45,719 nucleotides of DNA from Polaromonas sp. (GCF_013817205.1 NZ_JACDDD010000025.1:1-45719); one strand, 5' to 3'; numbered from the stretch's first letter, positions 26,435 through 35,013 are shown. Translations and numbers: made by a program. Notes: generated from the letters alone by a model not told the origin.

Positions 26435-27397
26435 ATGCTGTACCGACGAAATCCGCAGCTCAACAAAAACGGCGACCTGATCCACTTGCTGTCGATCGAA
26501 GGTTTGCCCAAGGCCACCCTGACGCAGATCCTGGACACCGCCGCCAGCTTTGTCAGCGTCAGCGACCGCGAGGTCAAGAAAGTCCCGCTGCTGCGCGGTA
26601 AAAGCGTGTTCAACCTCTTCTTTGAGAACTCCACGCGTACCCGCACCACCTTCGAGATCGCAGCCACGCGGCTGTCGGCCGACGTCATCAACCTCGACAT
26701 CGCGCGTTCATCGGCATCAAAGGGCGAGTCCCTGCTCGACACCATTTCCAACCTGAGCGCGATGGCGGCCGACCTGTTTGTGGTGCGCCACAGTGAGTCG
26801 GGTGCGCCCTACCTGATCGCGCAGCACGTCGCGCCCCATGTTCACGTGATCAATGCTGGCGACGGTCGCCATGCCCACCCGACGCAGGGGTTGCTGGACA
26901 TGTATACCATCCGCCATTACAAGAAGGACTTCAGCCAGCTGACGGTGGCCATCGTCGGCGACGTGCTGCATTCCCGCGTCGCGCGCTCTGACATCCACGC
27001 GCTAACCACGCTGGGCTGCCCCGAGGTGCGCGTGGTGGGCCCCAAGACCCTGGTCCCCGCCGACATGGCGCAGATGGGTGTGCGAGTCTGCCACACCCTC
27101 GAAGAAGGCATACGGGACGCCGACGTCATCATCATGCTGAGGTTGCAGAACGAGCGCATGTCCGGCGCTTTGCTTCCCAGCAGTCAGGAGTTCTTTAAGA
27201 GTTTCGGACTGACCCCCGACAAGTTGAAACTGGCAAAACCAGACGCCATCGTGATGCACCCGGGCCCCATCAACCGCGGTGTCGAGATCGACTCGGCCGT
27301 GGTGGATGGTGCGCAAAGCGTGATCCTGCCGCAGGTCACCTTCGGCATCGCGGTGCGTATGGCGGTGATGAGCATTGTTGCGGGGAACGAAGCGTGA
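26435..27397 (+). CDS. pyrB: Aspartate carbamoyltransferase catalytic subunit
   Basis: PyrB joins carbamoyl phosphate and aspartate, the first committed step of pyrimidine synthesis. The 320-residue protein shows the carbamoyl-phosphate loop [25 protein letters not shown] with the active-site Lys, the [14 protein letters not shown] segment and the C-terminal [15 protein letters not shown]. The ATG at 26435 ([13 protein letters not shown]) follows AAGG at 7 nt and fits the family start. Next in the operon is a dihydroorotase-like gene lacking catalytic His residues, as in the Pseudomonas-type ATCase in which PyrC' holds the complex together. Regulatory subunit PyrI is absent. Confidence 0.96.
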   Translation: MLYRRNPQLNKNGDLIHLLSIEGLPKATLTQILDTAASFVSVSDREVKKVPLLRGKSVFNLFFENSTRTRTTFEIAATRLSADVINLDIARSSASKGESLLDTISNLSAMAADLFVVRHSESGAPYLIAQHVAPHVHVINAGDGRHAHPTQGLLDMYTIRHYKKDFSQLTVAIVGDVLHSRVARSDIHALTTLGCPEVRVVGPKTLVPADMAQMGVRVCHTLEEGIRDADVIIMLRLQNERMSGALLPSSQEFFKSFGLTPDKLKLAKPDAIVMHPGPINRGVEIDSAVVDGAQSVILPQVTFGIAVRMAVMSIVAGNEA

Positions 27398-27403
27398 ACC
27401 TGT

Positions 27404-27493
27404 GCCCCCACGCTCGCCACTTCGTGTGCTTCGCTGCCCCCCGGGGGGGCGCTGCGCCTGCGGCCCGGCAAAGCCGGTTCCGCGGCCCCTGCT
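27404..27493 (+). repeat. Intergenic repeat B, copy 1
   Basis: Starts 6 bp after the pyrB stop with GCCCCCACGCTCGCCAC and ends GGTTCCGCGGCCCCTGCT. It has two potential hairpins, CCCCCC/GGGGGG and a nested GGCCCGGCAAAGCCGG. It lies between pyrB and pyrC' inside the operon, in the sense orientation. Confidence 0.85.
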
Positions 27494-27545
27494 GGTCTGG
27501 AAGATCCCCCAACGCTTGTCAGCTTGCGCGCTGTGGAGACACAAG

Positions 27546-28838
27546 ATGAAGATGTTGATTAAAAACGGACGGGTGATGGATCCAGCATCCGGTCATGAGG
27601 CGGTGGGGGATGTCGCCATTGCTGCCGGTCGCATCGTCTCGCTTCAGGGCGCGCCGGCTGACTTCACGCCGAACAAGACCATCGACGCCACCGGCTGCAT
27701 CGTCGCGCCGGGTCTGATCGATTTGTCGGCGCGCCTGCGCGAACCCGGCTACGAACACGAAGGCATGCTGGAAAGCGAACTGGCCGCAGCTGTGGCCGGT
27801 GGCGTGACCAGCCTGGTTTGCCCGCCGGACACCGATCCGGTGCTCGACGAACCCGGTCTGGTCGAGATGCTCAAGTTTCGCGCCGAAAAACTGCACCAGT
27901 CGCGCGTGTTTCCGCTGGGGGCCTTGACGCGTGCGCTCAAGGGTGAGGCATTGACGGAAATGGTGGAGCTGACCGAGGCCGGTTGTGTCGGCTTCAGCCA
28001 GGCGGATGTTCCGCTGGCCAACACGCAGGTGCTACTGCGTGCGCTGCAGTATGCCGCCAGCTTTGGGTACACGGTCTGGCTGCGGCCACAGGACAGCTGG
28101 CTGGGGGGCGGTGTTGCCGCCAGCGGCGCCCTGGCCACGCGACTGGGCCTGAGCGGCGTGCCGGTCGCGGCTGAAACGATTGCGCTGCACACCCTGTTTG
28201 AACTGATGCGCGCAACGGGTGCGCGGGTGCACATCTGCCGCATCAGCAGCGCTGCGGGCGTCGCCCTGCTGGCGCGTGCCAAGGCTGACGGATTGGCGGT
28301 GACTGCCGATGTCAGCATCAACAGCCTGCACCTGACCGATACCGACATCGGCTACTTTGACAGCCGCATGCGCCTGAACCCGCCGCTGCGCCAGCAGCGC
28401 GACCGCGACGCCCTGCGCCAAGGCTTGCTGGACGGCACCATTGACGCGCTGGTGTCGGACCACACGCCGGTCGAAGCCGATGCCAAGACCCTGCCTTTTG
28501 CCGAGGCCGAGCCGGGCGCGACCGGGCTGGAACTGCTGCTGGGTCTGGCCTGCAAGTGGGGCCAGGACAGTGGCGCGGGTCTTCAGCGCGCGTTGGCGGT
28601 GCTTACCAGCGAGCCGGCCCGCGTCCTTGGCAGTGCGCTCGGTACCTTGCAGGTCAGCGCGGGTCAACTCGCTGCAGGCGGCGTCGCCGACATCTGTGTA
28701 TTTGATGCCCAGTCCGACTGGACGGTTCAGCCGGACGCACTGCGCAGCCAGGGCAAACACACACCGTTCTCCGGCTACCAATTGCCGGCCCGCGTGCGCT
28801 GGACGCTGGTGGGCGGCCAGCTCGCGTACGGGGCCTGA
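27546..28838 (+). CDS. pyrX: Dihydroorotase-like protein PyrC' (probably catalytically inactive)
   Basis: The 430-residue product has the amidohydrolase/dihydroorotase fold (GLIDL at 56-60, LREPGYEHEG, SDHTPVEADAK, GLELLLGL) but the metal-binding DxHxH reads DLSAR at residues 59-63. The HICRISSA and SINSLHL segments also lack the usual His ligands, while the SDH aspartate persists. By analogy with Pseudomonas PyrC' it likely supports assembly of aspartate carbamoyltransferase rather than catalysing ring closure, so an active PyrC must be elsewhere. The ATG at 27546 has GGAG 7 nt upstream. The gene follows pyrB after repeat B copy 1. Confidence 0.88.
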   Translation: MKMLIKNGRVMDPASGHEAVGDVAIAAGRIVSLQGAPADFTPNKTIDATGCIVAPGLIDLSARLREPGYEHEGMLESELAAAVAGGVTSLVCPPDTDPVLDEPGLVEMLKFRAEKLHQSRVFPLGALTRALKGEALTEMVELTEAGCVGFSQADVPLANTQVLLRALQYAASFGYTVWLRPQDSWLGGGVAASGALATRLGLSGVPVAAETIALHTLFELMRATGARVHICRISSAAGVALLARAKADGLAVTADVSINSLHLTDTDIGYFDSRMRLNPPLRQQRDRDALRQGLLDGTIDALVSDHTPVEADAKTLPFAEAEPGATGLELLLGLACKWGQDSGAGLQRALAVLTSEPARVLGSALGTLQVSAGQLAAGGVADICVFDAQSDWTVQPDALRSQGKHTPFSGYQLPARVRWTLVGGQLAYGA

Positions 28839-28842
28839 ACGC

Positions 28843-29595
28843 GTGCGTCAGGCCCGGGCTGTCTGGCGGCTGCTGTGGGCGCTGTCGCATATCGCGGGCG
28901 GCATGTGGACCATTGTTTTCCGCTTTCCCCGGTTGACCCAGCTTGAGAAGGAAGCGCGGGTGCACGCCTGGGCGCAGGCCATGCTGCGCGGCGTCGGCAT
29001 TGAGCTGGCGCTTCAAGGCCGGCCGGTGCCCGAGGGCCCGGCGCTGCTGGTGGCCAACCATCTGTCCTGGCTGGACATCGTGGTTTTGCATGCCTCGCGG
29101 TATTGCCGCTTCGTCTCCAAGGCTGACATCAAGCACTGGCCGCTGGTCGGCACCCTGGCCAGCGGCGCAGGCACCCTGTACATCGAGCGCGAGTCGCGGC
29201 GCGACGCCCACCGTGTGGTGCATCACATGGTCGAGCGGCTGCAACTGGGCGAGGTGTTGGCGGTTTTCCCGGAGGGCACCACTGGTGACGGAACTTCTAT
29301 GAAGCCGTTTCATGCCAATTTGTTGCAGGCTGCCATTTCTGCCGATGCGCCGGTGCAGCCGCTGGCTCTGCGTTTTGTCGATGCGGACACGGGACAGACG
29401 AGTTTTGCACCGCGCTACATTGACGATGATTCTATTTTTGTATCGATCTGGGAGACCCTGTGTGTCACCCACCTGCGCGCCGAGGTGACGGTGGGCGAGC
29501 CCCAGCGCGCCGATGGCCGAGACCGCAGGGCCTGGGCCGCCGACCTGCAAACGGAAGTCGCCCGCCTGCTCAGCGCGTCGGCTCAGCGTCGGTGA
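28843..29595 (+). CDS. 1-acyl-sn-glycerol-3-phosphate acyltransferase (PlsC-like)
   Basis: The 250-residue membrane-associated protein has the acyltransferase motifs NHLSWLDI (HX4D) near residue 67 and FPEGTT near 141. These catalyse acylation of lysophosphatidic acid or related lipids. The hydrophobic N-terminal stretch (VWRLLWALSHIAGGMWTIVF) is a likely membrane anchor. The start is a GTG at 28843, 4 bp after pyrC', so it may be cotranscribed with the pyr genes. An internal ATG at 28903 would cut into the hydrophobic region. Substrate specificity, for phospholipid or ornithine lipid for instance, cannot be told. Confidence 0.88.
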   Translation: MRQARAVWRLLWALSHIAGGMWTIVFRFPRLTQLEKEARVHAWAQAMLRGVGIELALQGRPVPEGPALLVANHLSWLDIVVLHASRYCRFVSKADIKHWPLVGTLASGAGTLYIERESRRDAHRVVHHMVERLQLGEVLAVFPEGTTGDGTSMKPFHANLLQAAISADAPVQPLALRFVDADTGQTSFAPRYIDDDSIFVSIWETLCVTHLRAEVTVGEPQRADGRDRRAWAADLQTEVARLLSASAQRR

Positions 29596-29601
29596 ACAGA
29601 T

Positions 29602-30669
29602 TCAGGTGGCTGTTGGAAAGGTCACCACGTGATCGACTTCGGCGCGAATGCCAATCCATTCCCCCAAGGCGTGGTCGTGGTGCGAGGGCACATGGGCCAT
29701 CACCGTCTCGCCGCTGCGCAGCTGGAGGGTGTACAGGAACTCCGAACCCCGAAAGGCCTTGCGTACGATCTGCGCCTTAACGGGCGCCGCATCATCGTGC
29801 ACGATGTCGTCCGCGCGCAGCAACACGTCGCACACCCCGTCCGGGTAGGCGCCGGGCAGGGGGCACTCCAGCACGTCGCTGAGGTCACCTAGAGCCGTGC
29901 GCACCACCACATCGTCGCCCTGCTGCGTGATTTGCGCGCGGGTGAACACCCCGTGGCCAATAAAGTCGGCCACAAAACGCGTCGCCGGTCGATGGTAGAG
30001 CTCATAAGCGTCGTCCCATTGGTGCAGCTCGCCTTCGTGCATCACGCCGATGCGATCGCCGATGGCGAAGGCTTCAAGCTGGTCGTGGGTCACCAGCAGC
30101 GCGGTGGCGCCGGCCTGTTTCAGGATGGCACGCACCTCGTGGGCCAGACGTTCACGCAGATCGACGTCCAGGTTGGAGAAAGGCTCGTCGAGCAGCAGAA
30201 GCCGCGGCCAGGGTGCCAGCGCGCGCGCCAACGCCACGCGCTGTTGCTGGCCTCCTGACAGCTCGTGCGGGTATCGCCGTTGCGACTGGCCAAGGCCGAC
30301 CATGTCCAGCACTTCTGAGATGCGTAGCTCGCGCTCTGCTGGTCGCAGGTGGGGCAGTCCGAAAGCCACGTTCTGGCCCACGTCCAGATGCGGAAACAGC
30401 GCGTAGTCCTGGAACACCATGCCAATACGGCGTTGTTCTGCCGGGATGTGGACGCCACTGCCGCTGACGGTTTCGCTGCCCAGCAAGATACTGCCGGCCT
30501 GCGCACGCTCCAGGCCTGCCACAGCGCGCAGCAAGGTGGTCTTTCCGCAGCCAGAAGGCCCGATCAGCACCCCAATCTCTCCGATCTGCAAGCCCAGCGA
30601 CACGCCGTTGACCGCAGGCCGGGGCTGGCCGTCGTAGTGAACCACCAGCCTGGAAAGGTCTAAAAACAT
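29602..30669 (-). CDS. Iron(III)-type ABC transporter ATP-binding protein (FbpC-like)
   Basis: The 355-residue ATPase has Walker A GPSGCGKTT at 37-45, Q-loop in MVFQDYALFPHLDV, signature LSGGQQQRVALARAL, Walker B LLLDEPFSNLD and a C-terminal TOBE-type domain. Length and PSGCGKTT/FQDYALFPH context match the FbpC/PotA group of importers. The start is an ATG at 30667-30669 (MFLDLSRLVVHYDGQ); an upstream in-frame start would cross a palindrome (30674-30695). The divergent permease gene is its likely partner. The nucleotide-binding subunit sits on the cytoplasmic face of the inner membrane. Confidence 0.9.
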   Translation of the reverse strand: MFLDLSRLVVHYDGQPRPAVNGVSLGLQIGEIGVLIGPSGCGKTTLLRAVAGLERAQAGSILLGSETVSGSGVHIPAEQRRIGMVFQDYALFPHLDVGQNVAFGLPHLRPAERELRISEVLDMVGLGQSQRRYPHELSGGQQQRVALARALAPWPRLLLLDEPFSNLDVDLRERLAHEVRAILKQAGATALLVTHDQLEAFAIGDRIGVMHEGELHQWDDAYELYHRPATRFVADFIGHGVFTRAQITQQGDDVVVRTALGDLSDVLECPLPGAYPDGVCDVLLRADDIVHDDAAPVKAQIVRKAFRGSEFLYTLQLRSGETVMAHVPSHHDHALGEWIGIRAEVDHVVTFPTAT

Positions 30670-30673
30670 GGAT

Positions 30674-30695
30674 GAATTGTAGATGCTTACAATTC
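30674..30695. promoter_or_regulatory. Perfect inverted repeat between divergent transporter genes
   Basis: GAATTGTA, six bases, TACAATTC forms a perfect 8-bp-arm palindrome 5 bp upstream of the ATPase start codon. It overlaps the Fur-box-like sequence at 30685-30703. It could be an operator controlling one or both divergent transcripts, or a stem that hides the ribosome-binding site of the ATPase mRNA. Confidence 0.55.
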
Positions 30696-30703
30696 TCATT
30701 CAC
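30685..30703 (-). promoter_or_regulatory. Fur-box-like sequence
   Basis: The minus strand reads GTGAATGAGAATTGTAAGC. Compared by eye with the consensus GATAATGATAATCATTATC about 12 of 19 positions agree, including the AATGA core. The position between divergent iron-type ABC transporter genes makes ferric uptake regulator control plausible. Confidence 0.5.
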
Positions 30704-30780
30704 ACTTCATGGGTGCTGACCTGTAAAACCTCGTGGGGACAGGCGTCTGACCGGCATCAATCCTCCCAACCCTGGACCTC

Positions 30781-32391
30781 ATGCTCCGCCGTTTTATTCC
30801 ATCTGCCTTGTTGTTCGCGCTGATGGCCGTGCTCACCTTGCCTGTGCTGACGGTGATGCTGTCGTGGCTGGAGCTGGACGCCGATTCCCTGCCCATCCTG
30901 ACCCAAATGCTGCAAACGGTGCTGCCAGAATACGCGTTCACCTCGCTGCTGCTGTGTCTGTCTGTCGCACTCGGGGTGGCGGTGGTCGGCATGGCCACCG
31001 CCAGTGTGGTGACCCTGTTTGACTTTCCGGGGCGGCGCTTTTTTTCCTGGGCGCTGCTGTTGCCGCTGGCCATGCCGGCTTATGTGGTGGCTTATGCCTA
31101 CACCGATTTCTTGCAGTACGCCGGGCCGCTGCAAACCTGGATGCGGGGCAGTTTTGGCCTTCAAGGCAGATTGCTGCCTGAGGTCCGCAGCCTGGGCGGC
31201 GCGGTGCTGGTGTTCACGGTGTCGCTGTATCCCTATGTCTACCTGTTGGCGCGAACCGCCCTGTCAGAACGGGCAGTGCACCTGATGGAGGCCGCTCGGC
31301 TGCTGGGCGCCCCCCTTTCGCGCCGCATCCGCGAAGTGGCGCTGCCACTGGCCCGCCCAGCGGTTGCCGCCGGGGTGGCGCTGGCGCTGATGGAGACGCT
31401 GGCCGACTTCGGCGTGTCCAGCTATTTCGGCATCCAGACTTTCACGTCCGGCATTTACAAGGCCTGGTTGGCCATGGACAACCGTCTGGCCGCCGCGCAG
31501 CTTGCCAGCGTGCTGCTGCTGGTGGTGGCGGTACTGCTGAAGATCGAGCATCACGCGCAAAAACGCATGCGTTTCTCCACCAGCCGGGGTGGGCGCGCCG
31601 GCGCGGCTGACGCCGCACCCACGCCACTGCACGGGCTGACCGCCGGCGCGGCCGTACTGGTGTGTGCGCTGCCCGTCCTGCTCGGTTTTGTGCTGCCTGT
31701 GCTGTTTATGCTGCGACCGCTCTTTGCGGGCTGGGGCGAACTGCCCTGGACGCAGTTTGTGCGTTGGTCGCTCAACAGTGTGGGCCTGGCAGGCCTCAGT
31801 GCCGCACTGGCCACGGGCATCGCGATCGGACTTGCCTTTGCACTGCGCCGACGGCCCGACTGGCCGACCCGAGCCGCCGTGCAACTGGCCGGCCTGGGTT
31901 ATGCCGTGCCGGGCGCCGTGATTGTTGTGGGTTTGCTGCTGCCGGTGGGGTGGCTGCAGGCGGCGGCACCGCAAACTGCGGCCGGCTACTGGATCACGGG
32001 AACCGTGCTCGGCATTGTCTGGGCCTACCTGGTACGGTTCACGGCTGTGGCGCTCCAGTCGGTGCAAAGTGGCTATACGCGCATTCCCGCCAGTTTCGAC
32101 GACAGCGCCCGCATGCTGGGAAGCACAGGCCCAGCGCTGCTGTTGAAGGTGCACTGGCCGTTGTTACAGCGCTCGGTGGGCACGGCTGCGCTGCTGGTGT
32201 TTGTTGACGTGATGAAAGAGTTGCCAGCCACCTTGGTGTTGCGCCCCTTCAACAGCGATACGCTGGCGGTCGTGACCTACCAGCTCGCGCGCGACGAACG
32301 GCTGGGGGAGGCCGCCTTGCCTGCGCTGGCACTGGTGCTGGTGGGCCTGTTGCCGGTGCTTCTGCTGGGCCGCACTTGGCGCAGAAACTAG
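30781..32391 (+). CDS. Iron(III)-type ABC transporter permease (FbpB-like)
   Basis: The 536-residue protein carries two permease halves with about twelve membrane helices and two EAA-type loops (MEAARLLGAPLSRRIREVAL in the first half, FDDSARMLGSTGPALLLKVH in the second), the layout of fused FbpB/FutB importer permeases. It probably imports ferric iron with the divergently encoded ATPase. No periplasmic binding protein gene is found in the window, which is unusual because it is normally clustered. The start ATG at 30781 lies about 90 bp beyond the palindrome; its Shine-Dalgarno is poor. Confidence 0.9.
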   Translation: MLRRFIPSALLFALMAVLTLPVLTVMLSWLELDADSLPILTQMLQTVLPEYAFTSLLLCLSVALGVAVVGMATASVVTLFDFPGRRFFSWALLLPLAMPAYVVAYAYTDFLQYAGPLQTWMRGSFGLQGRLLPEVRSLGGAVLVFTVSLYPYVYLLARTALSERAVHLMEAARLLGAPLSRRIREVALPLARPAVAAGVALALMETLADFGVSSYFGIQTFTSGIYKAWLAMDNRLAAAQLASVLLLVVAVLLKIEHHAQKRMRFSTSRGGRAGAADAAPTPLHGLTAGAAVLVCALPVLLGFVLPVLFMLRPLFAGWGELPWTQFVRWSLNSVGLAGLSAALATGIAIGLAFALRRRPDWPTRAAVQLAGLGYAVPGAVIVVGLLLPVGWLQAAAPQTAAGYWITGTVLGIVWAYLVRFTAVALQSVQSGYTRIPASFDDSARMLGSTGPALLLKVHWPLLQRSVGTAALLVFVDVMKELPATLVLRPFNSDTLAVVTYQLARDERLGEAALPALALVLVGLLPVLLLGRTWRRN

Positions 32392-32415
32392 GCGCTGCGG
32401 AACCTGCGGGCCCGG

Positions 32416-32435
32416 TGTAGGCACCCACCTACGGC
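32416..32435. repeat. Short inverted repeat upstream of csbD
   Basis: GTAGG, six bases, then CCTAC forms a small palindrome within the 145-bp gap before the CsbD gene. It might be an operator or part of the permease mRNA end; no T-tract follows. Confidence 0.3.
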
Positions 32436-32536
32436 CATCTCTAGCGCGTGCCTACCCCAACACTGTTAGGGCCTGACTAAGGTGAAGTTCCTGTCGCAAC
32501 GCTGAAAGCACGCGATTCACTCATTAGGAGATCACC

Positions 32537-32758
32537 ATGAACCAAGATCAAATCGAAGGGAACTGGATGCAGTTCAAAGGCAAGGTCAAGGAGCAGTGGG
32601 GCAAGCTCACCGACGACGACCTCGACATCATCGCTGGCAAGCGCGACCAGTTACTGGGCCGGATACAGGCCCGCCACGGCTTGGCCAAGGACGAGGCGGA
32701 AAAGCAGCTTGATGATTTTCAGGAGCGCAATCCGACCGGCTTTTTCGAGCGTTATTGA
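32537..32758 (+). CDS. CsbD family stress-response protein
   Basis: This 73-residue hydrophilic protein (MNQDQIEGNWMQFKGKVKEQ, WGKLTDDDLDIIAGKRDQLL, ending FERY) is a textbook CsbD-family member. The family is induced by general stress in many bacteria, but no biochemical role is established. The ATG at 32537 has AGGAG 7 nt upstream. It is followed 79 bp later by a secreted Cys-repeat protein on the same strand; the two may be coregulated stress genes. Confidence 0.96.
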   Translation: MNQDQIEGNWMQFKGKVKEQWGKLTDDDLDIIAGKRDQLLGRIQARHGLAKDEAEKQLDDFQERNPTGFFERY

Positions 32759-32837
32759 TCGACGCATCGAAACTGCCACGGCAGCTCTTTCTTAAAACTA
32801 GCTCACCCCGCCATTCATTCACGCAGAGGAAATTCAA

Positions 32838-33410
32838 ATGAAAACCCAACTCGCCATGCTCACCCTCGCAGTTTCTTGCGCCTTCGCCGGTAATGCCATG
32901 GCCTTGACCAAGGAAGAGTACAAGCTACAGAAGGACCGTGTTGAAGCCGACTACAAGGCTGGCAAGGACAAATGTTCGACACTGAGCGCCAATGCGAAGG
33001 ACATCTGCCAGGCCGAAGCCAAGGGCGCAGAAAAAGTTGCCAAGGCTGAACTGGAAGCCCAGTACAAGCCCAGCCCCCGCCATGACAAAAAGGTCCGGGA
33101 CGCCAAGGCTGACGCCGCCTATGACGTCGCCAAGGAAAAATGTGATGACTTGTCCGGCAATGCCAAGGACGTCTGCGTGAAAGACGCCAAAGCTGCCCGC
33201 ACCACCGCAAAGGCGAATGCCAAGGTCAGCAAGGCGGCTGCCGACGGCGGCAAGGACAAGGCTGAAAATGTGGCTGAAGCCCGCAAGGACGCCAAGGCCG
33301 AGAAGAACGAAGCCCAGTACAAGGCGGCCAAGGAGCGCTGCGACGCAATGTCAGGCGCTGCGAAAGACAGCTGCCAGAGCGATGCCAAGGCTAAATTCGG
33401 CATGAAGTAA
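32838..33410 (+). CDS. Secreted Lys/Ala-rich protein with three CX10C repeats
   Basis: The 190-residue protein has a signal peptide (MKTQLAMLTLAVSCAFAGNA, cleavage near AMA|LT), so it is likely periplasmic. The mature part has three repeats, each with YKxxKxKC, LSxNAKDxC and AKA elements: CSTLSANAKDIC, CDDLSGNAKDVC and CDAMSGAAKDSC, i.e. a cysteine pair separated by ten residues. The helices between are Lys/Ala/Glu-rich and probably coiled. Similar hypothetical proteins occur in Burkholderiales (recollection); function is unknown. The ATG has AGAGGAAA upstream. A clear terminator follows. Confidence 0.85.
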   Translation: MKTQLAMLTLAVSCAFAGNAMALTKEEYKLQKDRVEADYKAGKDKCSTLSANAKDICQAEAKGAEKVAKAELEAQYKPSPRHDKKVRDAKADAAYDVAKEKCDDLSGNAKDVCVKDAKAARTTAKANAKVSKAAADGGKDKAENVAEARKDAKAEKNEAQYKAAKERCDAMSGAAKDSCQSDAKAKFGMK

Positions 33411-33441
33411 CCGTTACCAGCGCTTCGGCGCCGGACAGACC

Positions 33442-33477
33442 ATCCCGGGTTTGCACTGCATCCCCGGGATTTTTTTT
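33442..33477 (+). terminator. Rho-independent terminator after the Cys-repeat protein gene
   Basis: The arms ATCCCGGG (33442-33449) and CCCGGGAT (33463-33470) form an 8-bp GC-rich stem with a 13-base loop, followed by a run of seven T at 33471-33477. It lies 32 bp after the stop codon at 33408-33410. Confidence 0.85.
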
Positions 33478-33485
33478 GCATCAAA

Positions 33486-33537
33486 TAGGCCGTCAGCCCC
33501 CGTCCAATAAGCGCAGACTGCTACTAAATTGATAGCA
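33486..33537 (-). repeat. Intergenic repeat A, copy 5
   Basis: Plus strand reads GGCCGTCAGCCCC, a spacer with AATAAGCGCAGACTGCTAC, then TAAATTGATAGCA, which is the reverse complement of the family pattern. It follows the terminator and precedes the TusA-like gene. Confidence 0.75.
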
Positions 33538-33643
33538 AACAGGTGCTGAATGGACAGTGACCGGAGAGCCGGGCTGACATAGTCGCGGGGTGCTGAAGCG
33601 CTTGCCGGATTTGCTTAAAATGGTGGCAATCAAGGATTCAACC

Positions 33644-33871
33644 ATGCACATCGACAAAGAACTCGACACCCGGGGCCTCAATTGCCCCCTGCCCATTCTC
33701 AAAGCCAAGAAGGCGCTGGCCGAGATGAACAGCGGGCAGTTGCTGCGTGTGGTCTCCACGGATTCAGGCTCGACCCGTGATTTCATGGCTTTTGCCAAAC
33801 AAACCGGTAACGAACTGGTGGAGCAGCAGACCGAAGGCAGCGACTTCGTCCACGTGCTTCGGCGGCGGTGA
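33644..33871 (+). CDS. TusA/SirA-family sulfurtransferase-like protein
   Basis: The 75-residue protein has the TusA signature: KELDTRGLNCPLPILKAKKA with the sulfur-carrying Cys in CPxP at about residue 14, followed by the LLRVVSTDSGSTRDFMAFA beta-alpha unit. TusA-like proteins relay sulfur in tRNA thiolation, molybdenum cofactor synthesis or sulfur oxidation. Which pathway applies here is unknown, since no partner genes are adjacent. The ATG at 33644 has AAGG 8 nt upstream; an upstream in-frame ATG at 33590 is unlikely. Repeat B copy 2 follows the stop immediately. Confidence 0.92.
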   Translation: MHIDKELDTRGLNCPLPILKAKKALAEMNSGQLLRVVSTDSGSTRDFMAFAKQTGNELVEQQTEGSDFVHVLRRR

Positions 33872-33875
33872 TATA

Positions 33876-33972
33876 GCCCCCACGTTCGCTCACTGCGTGT
33901 AGCTCTCTGCCCCCCCGAGGGGGCGCTGCTGCGCCTGCGGCCCGGCGAAGCCGGTTCCGCGGCCCCTGCTTG
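33876..33972 (+). repeat. Intergenic repeat B, copy 2
   Basis: Begins 4 bp after the tusA-like stop: GCCCCCACGTTCGCTCACTG, CTGCCCCCCCGAGGGGG, then GCCTGCGGCCCGGCGAAGCC and GGTTCCGCGGCCCCTGCTTG. Nearly identical to copy 1 in its 3' half. Sense orientation with the upstream gene. Confidence 0.88.
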
Positions 33973-34010
33973 AACGGGAGCTACTCCGCGCTGCGTGGCA
34001 GCATGCGCTT

Positions 34011-34889
34011 TCAGACTACCTGCAAGTTTTTCAGATAATTGCGGAAGTGCTCACCAACTTCGGCGTGCTGCAAAGCGAGTTCCACTGTGGCTTCCAGAAA
34101 GCCTTCCTTGCTGCCGCAGTCGTAACGCTTGCCTTCGTACCGATACGCGTAAACGCTTTCTTCGGCCATCAGGCCGGCGATGCCATCGGTCAGCTGGATC
34201 TCACCACCCACGCCGGTGGGCTGCTTGCGGATATGCCGGAAAACGGCGGGTGTGAGGATGTAGCGCCCAGCTACACCCATTCTGGAAGGGGCCACTTCAG
34301 CCGCCGGCTTTTCAACGATGGTGGTCACTCTGATCAATTGCGGGTTGATACTTTCACCGGCCACGATGCCATAGCGACGTGTGTGTTCTGCGGGCACTTC
34401 CTGAACCGCCAGCACCGATTGCTGCAGTTCAGCGAATCGCACTGCCATCTGGGCCAGCACAGGCGGCGATCCCACCATCAGGTCATCGGCCAGCAGCACC
34501 GCAAAGGGTTCGCTGCCGACCAGGTGTTCCGCACACAACACAGCATGACCCAGGCCCAGGGAGCGCGGCTGGCGGACATAGGAAAAATCCATGTCACCGG
34601 GGTTCATCGAGCGCACCAGCTCCAGCAGTTCTTGCTTGCCGGCGGCTTCCAGCTCGGTTTCCAGCTCGTAGGCGGTGTCGAAGTGATCCTCGATGGCCCG
34701 CTTATTGCGTCCAGTGACAAAAATCATGTGACGTATGCCTGCCGCATAGGCCTCTTCAACGGCGTACTGGATCAGCGGTTTGTCCACCACAGGCAACATT
34801 TCCTTGGGCTGGGCCTTGGTGGCCGGTAGAAACCGGGTTCCCAAACCCGCGACGGGGAATACGGCCTTCTTTAGTGTGACTTTATGCAT
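34011..34889 (-). CDS. galU: UTP-glucose-1-phosphate uridylyltransferase
   Basis: GalU makes UDP-glucose for polysaccharide, LPS and glucolipid synthesis. The 292-residue protein carries the nucleotidyltransferase signature [20 protein letters not shown] with the KEML loop, [24 protein letters not shown] with the metal-binding Asp, and the product loop [10 protein letters not shown]. The start ATG at 34887-34889 matches the usual N-terminus. It is divergent from the hydroxyacid-dehydrogenase-like gene and convergent with the tusA-like gene. Confidence 0.95.
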   Translation of the reverse strand: MHKVTLKKAVFPVAGLGTRFLPATKAQPKEMLPVVDKPLIQYAVEEAYAAGIRHMIFVTGRNKRAIEDHFDTAYELETELEAAGKQELLELVRSMNPGDMDFSYVRQPRSLGLGHAVLCAEHLVGSEPFAVLLADDLMVGSPPVLAQMAVRFAELQQSVLAVQEVPAEHTRRYGIVAGESINPQLIRVTTIVEKPAAEVAPSRMGVAGRYILTPAVFRHIRKQPTGVGGEIQLTDGIAGLMAEESVYAYRYEGKRYDCGSKEGFLEATVELALQHAEVGEHFRNYLKNLQVV

Positions 34890-35013
34890 CGACTTTTAAA
34901 GCTTAAAGGGCTAGAGTGTTGCGTGGTTAATACAGCGACGGCGTCGGACAGCCGCCCGAGCCTGGGTGGGAAACCGCACGACCTGTGCGACGGAAAAGAA
35001 AAAGGATAACCGG

